Part shown: piece by piece, positions 1-6,126 of the stretch | Numbering within the stretch: the first letter of the stretch is position 1 | Layout: each line of letters begins with the position of its first letter | Origin: Muribaculaceae bacterium | Lineage (GTDB): Bacteria > Bacteroidota > Bacteroidia > Bacteroidales > Muribaculaceae | NCBI GenBank assembly: GCA_017962285.1 | Contig: JAGCVR010000215.1 | Coordinates: 1 to 7,657 of the forward strand | DNA length: 7,657 nt | Reading direction: 5' to 3' | Program-made: the position numbers and the translations under genes | The notes under the pieces: model-generated | Databases searched by the model: none | What the model saw: only the letters and a program-made list of their open reading frames with translations | What the model was told of the DNA's origin: nothing

Positions 1-555
1 GATTATTGTGACATTGTCGCCGATTTCGCCGATATCGGAGGCATGCTTGTTGCTGTAGAATTCAGTAATCTGATTCAACCGGTCGATTAGTTTTGTGCGG
101 TGGCGGTACATAGCCATTATATATGCAATGTGAGCCGAGAGTTTGTCATTTATCTTGACAATTCGACCACCAGTCTCATTAAGCACCGAGACTTCCACGT
201 CGTTTCCGAAGGTGGATTTCCTGTCCACCACAATAATGTCCACGTTCTCAATCAGAGTGCCGTTGCCTATTGTGTAGTTGGCGATGTAGTTCGAAATGTT
301 CTTGATCAGACAGTCGTCCCCAATCGTTACGTTGTGCAGTTCCACGTCGTAGAGACCCGAATGAACCACAATGCCGCCCTGGCGGCTGAATTCCTTGTTG
401 AAACTGCCAAGTTTTATGTTTCCGGAGAATTTCACGTTTTTAACATACTGGGTACAAAATGCATCAGCCACTTCTATTGAATTCCAGTCTTGTGCTGAAC
501 AGCCCTGACTCTTCAAAGACTCAATTTCCGAGTCGGAAAGTTTACGATAATTCAT
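1..555 (-). CDS. DUF4954-type left-handed beta-helix (hexapeptide-repeat) protein, N-terminal part, cut by window edge
   Basis: The minus-strand frame is open from the ATG at 555-553 to base 1, giving 185 codons with no stop, so the gene continues outside the window. The protein begins MNYRKLSDSEIESLKSQGC. From about residue 40 it shows the spaced small-hydrophobic pattern of left-handed beta-helix (hexapeptide) proteins, for example VTIGDDCLIK (76-85), YTIGNGTLIENV (94-105), STFGNDVEV (114-122) and IGDNVTII (178-185). A more helical stretch, including AYIMAMYRHRTKLIDRL, lies near 139-160. The opening residues, the NETGGR segment and the helical insert match my memory of the Bacteroidota DUF4954 family, whose members are usually several hundred residues long, so most of the protein is probably missing. 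Hexapeptide folds often belong to acyl- or nucleotidyl-transferases acting on sugars, but no catalytic residue can be assigned here. Function is unknown. The start is supported by an A/T-rich leader and a TAnnTTTG box about 55 bases upstream. The gene is divergent from umuD. Confidence 0.8.
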   Translation of the reverse strand, partial: MNYRKLSDSEIESLKSQGCSAQDWNSIEVADAFCTQYVKNVKFSGNIKLGSFNKEFSRQGGIVVHSGLYDVELHNVTIGDDCLIKNISNYIANYTIGNGTLIENVDIIVVDRKSTFGNDVEVSVLNETGGRIVKINDKLSAHIAYIMAMYRHRTKLIDRLNQITEFYSNKHASDIGEIGDNVTII

Positions 556-609
556 AGCGTAAAGATTTAATAAATGAATAAAAAACAATTACCTTAGTTC
601 TTTCGGCGA

Positions 610-617
610 CAAAATTA
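610..617 (-). promoter_or_regulatory. Candidate -7 element of the DUF4954-type gene
   Basis: Read on the minus strand this is TAATTTTG, an exact match to the Bacteroidota -7 consensus TAnnTTTG. It would place transcription start near 604 and give a leader of about 50 bases before the ATG at 555. I see no good TTTG -33 box at the expected distance; the nearest minus-strand TTTG (649-652) is 31 bases away, which is too far. The call rests on one short motif in A/T-rich DNA, so confidence is modest. Confidence 0.35.
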
Positions 618-648
618 CAAAAAATATTTTATAATGAGATTGTTTCGG

Positions 649-666
649 CAAATTAATGTAAATTTG
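649..666. promoter_or_regulatory. Inverted repeat overlapping the umuD promoter (candidate operator)
   Basis: The sequence is CAAATT, six bases, then AATTTG: a perfect 6-bp inverted repeat with 18 bp overall. The right arm is part of the candidate -7 box of umuD (659-666), so a dimeric repressor bound here would block transcription. umuDC operons in other phyla are repressed by LexA or a UmuD-like repressor, which makes an operator at this place plausible. The right arm also coincides with the promoter consensus, so the symmetry could arise by chance in A/T-rich sequence. Confidence 0.35.
659..666 (+). promoter_or_regulatory. Candidate -7 element of the umuDC promoter
   Basis: TAAATTTG matches the Bacteroidota -7 consensus TAnnTTTG exactly and lies 25 bases before the umuD ATG, implying a short leader of about 20 bases. 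The -33 region is poor: only a TTG at 640-642, 16 bases upstream. A weak -33 box would suit a promoter that is normally off. The 12-mer around this box (658-669) recurs identically at 2973-2984 in front of the barrel gene. Confidence 0.5.
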
Positions 667-691
667 TGAAATGAATTAAACGGTATTTACT

Positions 692-1123
692 ATGAATGAT
701 TTACAGATAATGCAGATGGACGATACCGACGAACTTCTTGTTCAGATGTACGACGAACATATACAGGCTGGATTTCCGTCACCAGCCCAGGGCAGCTACC
801 CTGACAAGATAGATTTAAACAAGGAACTGATTCAGAATCCCGCCGCCACATTTTGTGCCCGTGTCACCGGAAACTCAATGATTGACGCAGGAATTTCCGA
901 AGGCGACATTCTTATCGTTGACCGTTCACTCACTCCCAGTGATGGCGAAATAGCAGTCTGTTTTCTTGACGGGGAGTTCACGGTGAAGCGCGTTGCCATA
1001 GAAAGCGACGGAGTGTATCTGGTTCCGGCAAACAAAAGCTATCCCAAAATCAAAGTCATGGAGGAATCCAGTTTTCAGGTTTGGGGAGTGGTGTCGCACA
1101 TAATACACAAGACCACGCTTTGA
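692..1123 (+). CDS. umuD: UmuD-like S24/LexA-family autoprotease, polymerase V accessory subunit
   Basis: This 143-residue protein is close to the usual 139-residue length of UmuD. In the family, RecA filaments on damaged DNA trigger self-cleavage, and the shortened UmuD' dimer joins UmuC to form DNA polymerase V. The likely cleavage site is Ala26-Gly27, directly before FPSPA; E. coli UmuD has Cys24-Gly25 in the same context. The catalytic serine is Ser62 in GNSMIDAGISEGD and the general-base lysine is Lys99 in GEFTVKR. The C-terminal WGVVSHII strand is also typical. There is no helix-turn-helix domain, so this is not LexA itself. The ATG at 692 is preferred because it gives a normal N-terminal arm; Met7 (710) is an alternative. 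No Shine-Dalgarno is visible, as is usual in this phylum. umuC follows after 45 bases on the same strand, so the two probably form an operon. Confidence 0.93.
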   Translation: MNDLQIMQMDDTDELLVQMYDEHIQAGFPSPAQGSYPDKIDLNKELIQNPAATFCARVTGNSMIDAGISEGDILIVDRSLTPSDGEIAVCFLDGEFTVKRVAIESDGVYLVPANKSYPKIKVMEESSFQVWGVVSHIIHKTTL

Positions 1124-1168
1124 ACGCGGATTCCAGTTAGTCATTAATCATTTTTTTCATCGGTTGCT

Positions 1169-2434
1169 ATGCTCTACGGGTTGGCGGATTGTAATAATTT
1201 TTTTGTTTCCTGCGAGCGGGTGTTTAATCCGTCGCTTGTGGGAAAACCCGTGGTGGTGCTGAGCAACAACGACGGTTGCGTCATTGCGCGCAGCAACGAG
1301 GCCAAGGCTCTGGGCATTCCCATGGGATGTCCCACGTTTCAGATAAGCCGTTACACCGACCCTCGAAAGGTGATTACTCTTTCGGCGAACCACCTGCTCT
1401 ATCGCGACATGTCGCTTCGGGTGATGAGTGTGCTTGGCAGCGAGTTTGAAGGGGTTGAGATTTATTCTGTGGATGAGGCGTTTTTCAGGATGCCGTTCGA
1501 TGATGACGAGAGGAATCTGAAGGTTGCTGCCGATGTTGTGAAAAAACTGTTCAAGTTTACAGGCATACCGGTGAGCATTGGGATTGCACACACCCGCACA
1601 CTGGCGAAAATCGCATCGCACATGGCAAAGAAAGACCCGCTGAACACGTCACGCGTGGAGGCTCTTACCGAAGTCGGGAAAATTGAGGCTGTCCTTGCCA
1701 AAACTCCCATCGAGGATGTGTGGGGAATAGGGCGGAGGCTGACGGGTGCGCTCATGGCTCGAGGCGTAACCACTGCTGCGCAGTTTGCCAAGTTGCCGCC
1801 ATCACTCGTGCGCTCATTGTTCTCGGTAACCACCGAGCGCACGCTGCTTGAACTCAGAGGAACGGATTGCCAGTCGATAAGTCCCATTACCGCCACACGG
1901 AAATCAATAATGAATTCCAGGACTTTCCCAAAAGTCCTCTATAAACGCGAGGATGTGCAGGATGCGGTGCTGATGTTTGCCGACCAGTGTGCAAGACATC
2001 TGCGTGAAGAACAGCTTGTGGCGTGTACTCTCACGGTTTTCGTCCGTGGCGACTATCACCGCGAGGACTTGCCGTTCTACTCTAATTCCTGCAAAATCCG
2101 CATCGTTTCTCCCACCTCAAGTTCCATGGTTATAGCGCAATATGCTCTCAGGGCGTTCAACGGCGTGTTCCGGAACGGTTATGCCTATCGGAAGGCTGGT
2201 GTCATGGTCACCGAGCTGCTGCCGGAGAAGGGCGTTCAGCAAAACATCTTCAGCACCGTTGACGAAGCCAAGCAGACACGACTCATGAAAGCCGTGGACA
2301 ACATAAACAACAGTGCCGGTGCCAAAGTAGTGAAATTGGCTCCACTCATAGGCGAAAAGGTAAAAAGCGTGCCTATGGAGAAAAAACTCACCGGAAATCA
2401 GCTGGATATCCGGTCAACTCAGTTCACAGAATAA
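1169..2434 (+). CDS. umuC: UmuC-like Y-family translesion DNA polymerase (Pol V catalytic subunit)
   Basis: This 421-residue protein has the UmuC domain order and length. It copies past damaged template bases with low fidelity, working with UmuD'. The palm carries metal-binding Asp7 (GLADCNNFF) and Asp102-Glu103 (EIYSVDEAFF). The finger segment SNNDGCVIARSNEAKALGI (32-50) is strongly conserved. Phe12 occupies the steric-gate position, where E. coli UmuC has Tyr11. A helix-hairpin-helix lies at about 181-200 (EDVWGIGRR), followed by the little-finger domain (about 240-350). QQNIF at 357-361 fits a beta-clamp-binding motif at the same position as QLNLF in E. coli UmuC. The tail after about 365 starts like the DUF4113 domain (RLMKAVDNIN) but lacks its usual W...LSPxYTTxW ending. 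It lies 45 bases after umuD on the same strand and converges with rlmH, with 6 bases between the stops and no clear terminator hairpin. Confidence 0.95.
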   Translation: MLYGLADCNNFFVSCERVFNPSLVGKPVVVLSNNDGCVIARSNEAKALGIPMGCPTFQISRYTDPRKVITLSANHLLYRDMSLRVMSVLGSEFEGVEIYSVDEAFFRMPFDDDERNLKVAADVVKKLFKFTGIPVSIGIAHTRTLAKIASHMAKKDPLNTSRVEALTEVGKIEAVLAKTPIEDVWGIGRRLTGALMARGVTTAAQFAKLPPSLVRSLFSVTTERTLLELRGTDCQSISPITATRKSIMNSRTFPKVLYKREDVQDAVLMFADQCARHLREEQLVACTLTVFVRGDYHREDLPFYSNSCKIRIVSPTSSSMVIAQYALRAFNGVFRNGYAYRKAGVMVTELLPEKGVQQNIFSTVDEAKQTRLMKAVDNINNSAGAKVVKLAPLIGEKVKSVPMEKKLTGNQLDIRSTQFTE

Positions 2435-2440
2435 TCGCTA

Positions 2441-2911
2441 TTAGTGGTGGTAGGGCTCGTGGTTGAGAATGGTGAAAGCGCGATAGAGCTGCTCCACGAA
2501 AACCAGCCGAATCATCTCGTGCGAGAACGTCATTTTGCTTAGCGAAATCTTGTCGTTGGCGCGGGCATATACCTCGGGCGAGAATCCGTATGGTCCGCCC
2601 ACCACAAACACTACCCGCCGCACTCCGCTCAACATACGTTTTTGCAGGTACTGCGAAAATTCAATTGAGGTAAACTCCATGCCGCGCTCATCAAGAAGCA
2701 CCACGTGGTCAGATGCTTCAAGGGCCGACAGGATTAGTTTTCCCTCGGCGGCCTTTTGCTGCGACTCGGTGAGATTGCGCAGATTCTTGGGGTCGCCGAG
2801 ACACGAAATCTCAAACTGCACGTAGTGCTTCAGACGGGAAACGTACTCATCAATTCCGGTATTCAGGTATCGTGCAGTGGTCTTGCCCACCGTCAAAAGC
2901 ATGATCTTCAT
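2441..2911 (-). CDS. rlmH: 23S rRNA (pseudouridine1915-N3)-methyltransferase RlmH
   Basis: This 156-residue protein has the family's normal length (E. coli RlmH is 155). RlmH is a SPOUT methyltransferase that uses S-adenosylmethionine to methylate N3 of pseudouridine 1915 in helix 69 of 23S rRNA, acting on assembled 70S ribosomes in the cytoplasm. Visible hallmarks are the start MKIMLLTVGKT, the LLDERGMEFTS segment (72-82), the SAM-binding knot loop VVGGPYGFSPEVY (103-115), the SHEMIRLVFVEQLYRA helix (130-145) and the C-terminal NHEPYHH. The ATG at 2911 gives the standard N terminus. It is transcribed from a divergent region shared with the barrel gene. Its stop lies 6 bases from that of umuC on the opposite strand, so the two transcripts may overlap at their 3' ends. 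Confidence 0.96.
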   Translation of the reverse strand: MKIMLLTVGKTTARYLNTGIDEYVSRLKHYVQFEISCLGDPKNLRNLTESQQKAAEGKLILSALEASDHVVLLDERGMEFTSIEFSQYLQKRMLSGVRRVVFVVGGPYGFSPEVYARANDKISLSKMTFSHEMIRLVFVEQLYRAFTILNHEPYHH

Positions 2912-2931
2912 CGCGTCAATTTTTTAGATTA

Positions 2932-2939
2932 CAAATTTA
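2932..2939 (-). promoter_or_regulatory. Candidate -7 element of rlmH
   Basis: Read on the minus strand this is TAAATTTG, an exact TAnnTTTG match. A minus-strand TTTG at 2963-2966 lies 23 bases upstream and could be the -33 box. The predicted start is near 2926, leaving a leader of only about 15 bases before the ATG at 2911. It is a mirror image of the box at 2974-2981. Confidence 0.5.
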
Positions 2940-2973
2940 GTCATTTTGTGTGTGAGAAATCGCAAAAAATTCG

Positions 2974-2981
2974 TAAATTTG
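2974..2981 (+). promoter_or_regulatory. Candidate -7 element of the barrel/phosphoethanolamine transferase unit
   Basis: TAAATTTG matches the Bacteroidota -7 consensus exactly. A TTTG at 2945-2948 lies 25 bases upstream, somewhat farther than usual for the -33 box; a TGTG at 2950-2953 is better spaced but a weaker match. Transcription would start near 2988, giving a leader of about 50 bases before the ATG at 3039. Confidence 0.5.
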
Positions 2982-3038
2982 TGAGATTTTTGGAGCATTT
3001 TGCATTGCTCTGAATTATTTGGGTGCAATACTGAGTAA

Positions 3039-4259
3039 ATGAGAAGGTTTTACTATATAATAGTGGCAATGTTGCTTCCGTTGCTGATGATGGGGCAGGA
3101 TGTTGAGACGAATGTTGGTCAGACGCCAGTCTATCAGCCGCGCGTTTTGCTTGACTCAGAGCAAGAGACGTGGTATGAGATGGGCGACAGCATCCTTATC
3201 GTTCCCAAGTCAAAACCGAATTTCATAAGGCGGGTGATGAACTATCTGCTCGACGACAAGGACCACTCCAAGGACAAACTGTGGATAAGTGTTCTCGGCG
3301 GTCCTCACTACGATTCCGATACCAAATTCGGACTTGCCCTTATTGGAAACGCGTATTTCAGGGTGAACGGCAGTTCGCACGAAATCCAGCCTTCCATCAT
3401 GACAGCGCGACTGGATGTTACAACGACCGGTTATGTGAGCACCCGCCTCAATGGAAACACCCTGCTGGCGAACGACCGCCGCCGCTTTAACTACGAGGTG
3501 GAATTTGAATCGTTGCCAAGTTACTTCTGGGGCATAAACTACGACATGTGCGACATCAACGAGAACGAGACGCGCATGAAACGCAACCAGGCTCACCTCA
3601 ACGCAGAATTCCTGTGGCGTGTGGCGCCAAAGACCTACATCGGCCCTGTGGTGAACTGGAACTGGGTGAAGGCGAAGGAACTCGACAGGATGGAATTGCT
3701 CGGAGGTCAGCCGCTTTGCACCAGAAACTATGGATTTGGCTTTACCGCCGACTTTGACGGGCGTGACCAGATAGTGAATGCCGATAAAGGTTTCTACGCC
3801 CATGTAACCACACTTTTCTATCCGAAAAAACTTTGGAACGAATATGCTTTCACCCGTATCGACACTCGTTTCTGCTTCTATCAGCCAGCGTGGAAAGGGG
3901 CGGTTATAGCAACCGAACTCCGCGGGATGTTCAACGTGGGCAACCCCGTGTGGGCAATGATGGCACAACCCGGTGACTCCTATTATCTGCGAGGCTATTA
4001 CAAAGGACGTTATCGCGACAAACACACCATCACGTTCCAGGCGGAGATCCGCCAGCATATATGGAACCGGCTCGGTGCCGTGGTGTGGGGCGGTTGCGGC
4101 AGTCTGTTCCACGATGCTGGAAGCATGAAGAATCTTCTGCCTAATGTAGGGGTAGGACTTCGATGGGCATTCCGCCACAGAATGAACGTACGCATAGATT
4201 ACGGATGGGGACGGCGAGGCGAACACGGCTTCACCTTTGCCATGAACGAGGCTTTTTAA
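3039..4259 (+). CDS. BamA/TamA (Omp85)-family outer-membrane beta-barrel protein without POTRA domains
   Basis: This 406-residue protein starts with a signal peptide (MRRFYYIIVAMLLPLLMMG, cleavage probably near Gly19-Gln20). A periplasmic segment of about 60 residues follows, including a basic amphipathic stretch (about 58-80). From about residue 82 to the end it alternates short amphipathic beta strands with turns, beginning WISVLGGPHYDSDTKFG and ending with aromatic Phe406, as expected for a barrel recognised by the BAM machinery. Two features point to the Omp85 family: FDGRDQIVNADKGFYAHV (239-256), resembling the D-x-RD-x-x-x-N-x-x-KG-x-Y barrel motif, and LRGYYKGRYRDK (317-328), matching the (V/L)RG(F/Y) loop-6 motif. 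No POTRA repeats fit in the short N-terminal region, so it is unlikely to be the essential BamA. Its role is unknown: a small translocation, insertion or lipid-handling barrel is possible. The next gene starts 9 bases after its stop, which implies co-transcription. No Shine-Dalgarno precedes the ATG. Confidence 0.8.
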   Translation: MRRFYYIIVAMLLPLLMMGQDVETNVGQTPVYQPRVLLDSEQETWYEMGDSILIVPKSKPNFIRRVMNYLLDDKDHSKDKLWISVLGGPHYDSDTKFGLALIGNAYFRVNGSSHEIQPSIMTARLDVTTTGYVSTRLNGNTLLANDRRRFNYEVEFESLPSYFWGINYDMCDINENETRMKRNQAHLNAEFLWRVAPKTYIGPVVNWNWVKAKELDRMELLGGQPLCTRNYGFGFTADFDGRDQIVNADKGFYAHVTTLFYPKKLWNEYAFTRIDTRFCFYQPAWKGAVIATELRGMFNVGNPVWAMMAQPGDSYYLRGYYKGRYRDKHTITFQAEIRQHIWNRLGAVVWGGCGSLFHDAGSMKNLLPNVGVGLRWAFRHRMNVRIDYGWGRRGEHGFTFAMNEAF

Positions 4260-4268
4260 GAGAATGAT

Positions 4269-5975
4269 ATGAAAAATTTCTACGAAATATTCAAGTGGAC
4301 AGGCAACCAGAGAGTTTTATTCTGGGTTTTTCTGGGAATTCTGATTTTCCCGAATCTTGTCATGATATATACAGAGTCCACTACCTGGTTGACAAAGATC
4401 ACATCAGTAGTATTAATGTTCGGTCTCTACTGGCTCTCTTTCGCCATGTGGAAAAAACCGGGCAATGCATTCTGGTGGCTGTTCATTTTCTTTTTCTTCG
4501 GCGCATTTGAGATAGTGCTCCTGTTCCTGTTCGGTGAGTCGCCAATCGCCGTGGATATGTTTCTGAATGTCACCACTACCAATATCTCGGAGGTGCACGA
4601 GCTTTTGTCAGACTTGATTCCAGCAGTTGCTTTTGTATTCTTCCTCTATGTCCCTGCAATGATTCTGGCGGTAGTGTCGATTAAGAACAAGAATGAACTC
4701 ACCCCTGGATTCCTGAAGAAACAGCGAATACTCTCCATCCCCGTGATTCTGGTGGGTATCGGTATGCTTGTAAGCAATTACTATGTAAGTCCTTATTTTA
4801 AGATACGCAACGATATCTTCCCGCTTAATGTCTGCTACAATCTGGGACTTAGCATTAAGAGGGTGTATAAGACCTCGAATTACGAGAAGACGTCTGCCCA
4901 TTTCACCTACAATGCAAAGTCGAACAGAACCGACAGCATCAATGAGATCTACGTTCTCATGATAGGAGAGACGCTCCGTGCCGACAACCTGAGTGTGTAT
5001 GGATATGAAAGAAACACCACACCCAATCTGGCGCAGATGGATTCAAGCACGGTGGTCTTCAGAGATGCGTTCACCATGAGCAACACCACGCACAAGAGTG
5101 TGCCGATGCTCTTGTCGCCCATTGCGAGTGAGGCTTTCGACAGTATCTATTACCGCAAGGGAATTATCACTGCCTTCAAGGAAGCCGGTTTCTCCACTGC
5201 ATTTTATTCAAACCAACGAAGAAACCACTCGTTCATCGACTTCTTTGGATGCGAGGCCGACGATGTGCTGTTCCTCAAGGACAGTGTGTCGGTTACAGCC
5301 AATGTCAATGATTTTCAGTTAGTGAATCTGTTCAAGAAACGCATAGAATCCTACACGGGCGGGAAATTGCTGATAGTGCTTCATTGTTACGGTTCCCACT
5401 TTAATTATCAAGACCGGTATCTGACAAACAGGGCTGTTTTCAAACCCGATTACATCCCGTCGGCAGACAAGAAGTACCGCGACAGGCTGATTAATTCTTA
5501 TGACAATACAGTGGTTCAGGCGGATGAATTCTTCAACAGAGTGGCTACTGTTCTGGAACAGACCGGTGTGAACAGCGCAATTGTGTTTACAAGCGATCAC
5601 GGCGAGGACATATTTGATGATGAAAGAGGGCGATTCCTGCATGCATCGCCGCTTCCCACGTATTATCAAGTTCGTGTACCACTTATTGTGTGGACAAGCA
5701 AGTCGTATCGTGAAACATATAAGGATACATGGGACAACCTTAAAGGGAACAAGGACGTGCCAATCAGCACAAACAAAGTGGTGTTCCACACCCTTCTTGA
5801 CATGTGCGGCGTCGACACCCACTTCAAGATTAACCAGAATGCGCTGAGCAACAAGGATTTCAAGGAGAGCAAGCGTATGTATGTCAATGACCATAATGAA
5901 TTCCTGCCGTTTGAACGTGCCGGATTCAAAAAGCAGGACGTGGAGCAGTTCAAACTGCACGGTCTCAAATACTGA
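4269..5975 (+). CDS. EptA/Mcr-type phosphoethanolamine transferase, inner-membrane sulfatase-fold enzyme
   Basis: This 568-residue protein has the architecture of lipid A/glycan phosphoethanolamine transferases. There are about five membrane helices in the first 175 residues (roughly 17-36, 42-61, 67-88, 116-138 and 153-172), then a periplasmic alkaline-phosphatase/sulfatase-fold domain. The catalytic signature is IGETLRADNLSVYGY, with Glu234 as a zinc ligand and Thr235 as the nucleophile that carries the phosphoethanolamine. SNTTHKSVP (271-279), LHCYGSHFNY (371-380), FTSDHGED (440-447, Asp443-His444 metal ligands) and FLHASP (457-461 and following, His458) complete the active site. Family enzymes move phosphoethanolamine from phosphatidylethanolamine to lipid A, core sugars or other glycans, which can lower sensitivity to cationic peptides. 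The acceptor cannot be read from sequence; lipid A is a reasonable guess because phosphoethanolamine-bearing lipid A is known in Bacteroides. The gene follows the barrel gene by 9 bases, with a weak purine run (AAGAGA) ahead of the ATG. Confidence 0.9.
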   Translation: MKNFYEIFKWTGNQRVLFWVFLGILIFPNLVMIYTESTTWLTKITSVVLMFGLYWLSFAMWKKPGNAFWWLFIFFFFGAFEIVLLFLFGESPIAVDMFLNVTTTNISEVHELLSDLIPAVAFVFFLYVPAMILAVVSIKNKNELTPGFLKKQRILSIPVILVGIGMLVSNYYVSPYFKIRNDIFPLNVCYNLGLSIKRVYKTSNYEKTSAHFTYNAKSNRTDSINEIYVLMIGETLRADNLSVYGYERNTTPNLAQMDSSTVVFRDAFTMSNTTHKSVPMLLSPIASEAFDSIYYRKGIITAFKEAGFSTAFYSNQRRNHSFIDFFGCEADDVLFLKDSVSVTANVNDFQLVNLFKKRIESYTGGKLLIVLHCYGSHFNYQDRYLTNRAVFKPDYIPSADKKYRDRLINSYDNTVVQADEFFNRVATVLEQTGVNSAIVFTSDHGEDIFDDERGRFLHASPLPTYYQVRVPLIVWTSKSYRETYKDTWDNLKGNKDVPISTNKVVFHTLLDMCGVDTHFKINQNALSNKDFKESKRMYVNDHNEFLPFERAGFKKQDVEQFKLHGLKY

Positions 5976-6057
5976 CACTATGACCCGTCAGATTATGGTT
6001 CGCAGTTGGCAGTGACATATTGGCGCAGATATCATGACAGGGTAGGATTTGTGGTAT

Positions 6058-6074
6058 TTGGCACAGTTAATGCT
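6058..6074 (+). promoter_or_regulatory. Candidate sigma-54 (-24/-12) promoter of groESL
   Basis: The sequence reads TTGGCAC, five bases, then ATGCT. It has the invariant GG (6060-6061) and GC (6072-6073) separated by exactly 10 bases and differs from the TTGGCAC-N5-TTGCT consensus at a single position. Transcription would start near 6085, leaving an A-rich leader of about 42 bases before groES. No exact TAnnTTTG box is present between 5976 and 6126; the nearest, TAGGATTTG at 6043-6051, has one base too many between its halves. No CIRCE repeat is present. Use of sigma-54 would require RpoN and an activator encoded elsewhere. Confidence 0.5.
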
Positions 6075-6126
6075 ATAAATAAAACGGAAGAAAAATTTAA
6101 AATATAACATAATAAACTTCAGAACT

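Noticed and set aside
100..480. A 126-codon plus-strand open frame at the left edge
   Set aside because: The minus strand of the same region encodes the patterned beta-helix protein open to the window edge; this frame is its shadow.
2430..2442. Possible bidirectional terminator between umuC and rlmH (AATA ... TATT)
   Set aside because: A 4-bp A/T stem is too weak to call, and there is no T-run on either strand.
3000..3028. TTGCA ... TGCAA inverted repeat in the leader of the barrel gene
   Set aside because: Only 5 bp with a 19-base loop; not distinguishable from chance and unlike any riboswitch or leader I recognise.
3210..4226. A 338-codon open frame on the minus strand, antisense to the barrel gene
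   Set aside because: It lies wholly inside a convincing Omp85-type gene, its translation shows no recognisable domain, and long antisense frames commonly arise from codon bias on the coding strand.
5319..5978. A 219-codon minus-strand open frame opposite the phosphoethanolamine transferase
   Set aside because: The plus-strand frame carries all catalytic motifs of the transferase; the antisense translation has no family signature.
5972..5991. Possible terminator hairpin after the phosphoethanolamine transferase (CTGAC ... GTCAG)
   Set aside because: The stem is only 5 bp with a 10-base loop, overlaps the stop codon and is not followed by a T-run.
5980..6015. Tiny ORF (ATG to TGA, 11 residues) after the phosphoethanolamine transferase
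   Set aside because: It is too short, has no ribosome-binding signal and shows no sign of conservation that can be judged here; it does not overlap the groES leader.
5976..6126. CIRCE (HrcA operator) upstream of groES
   Set aside because: I looked for TTAGCACTC-N9-GAGTGCTAA or a close variant and found none.
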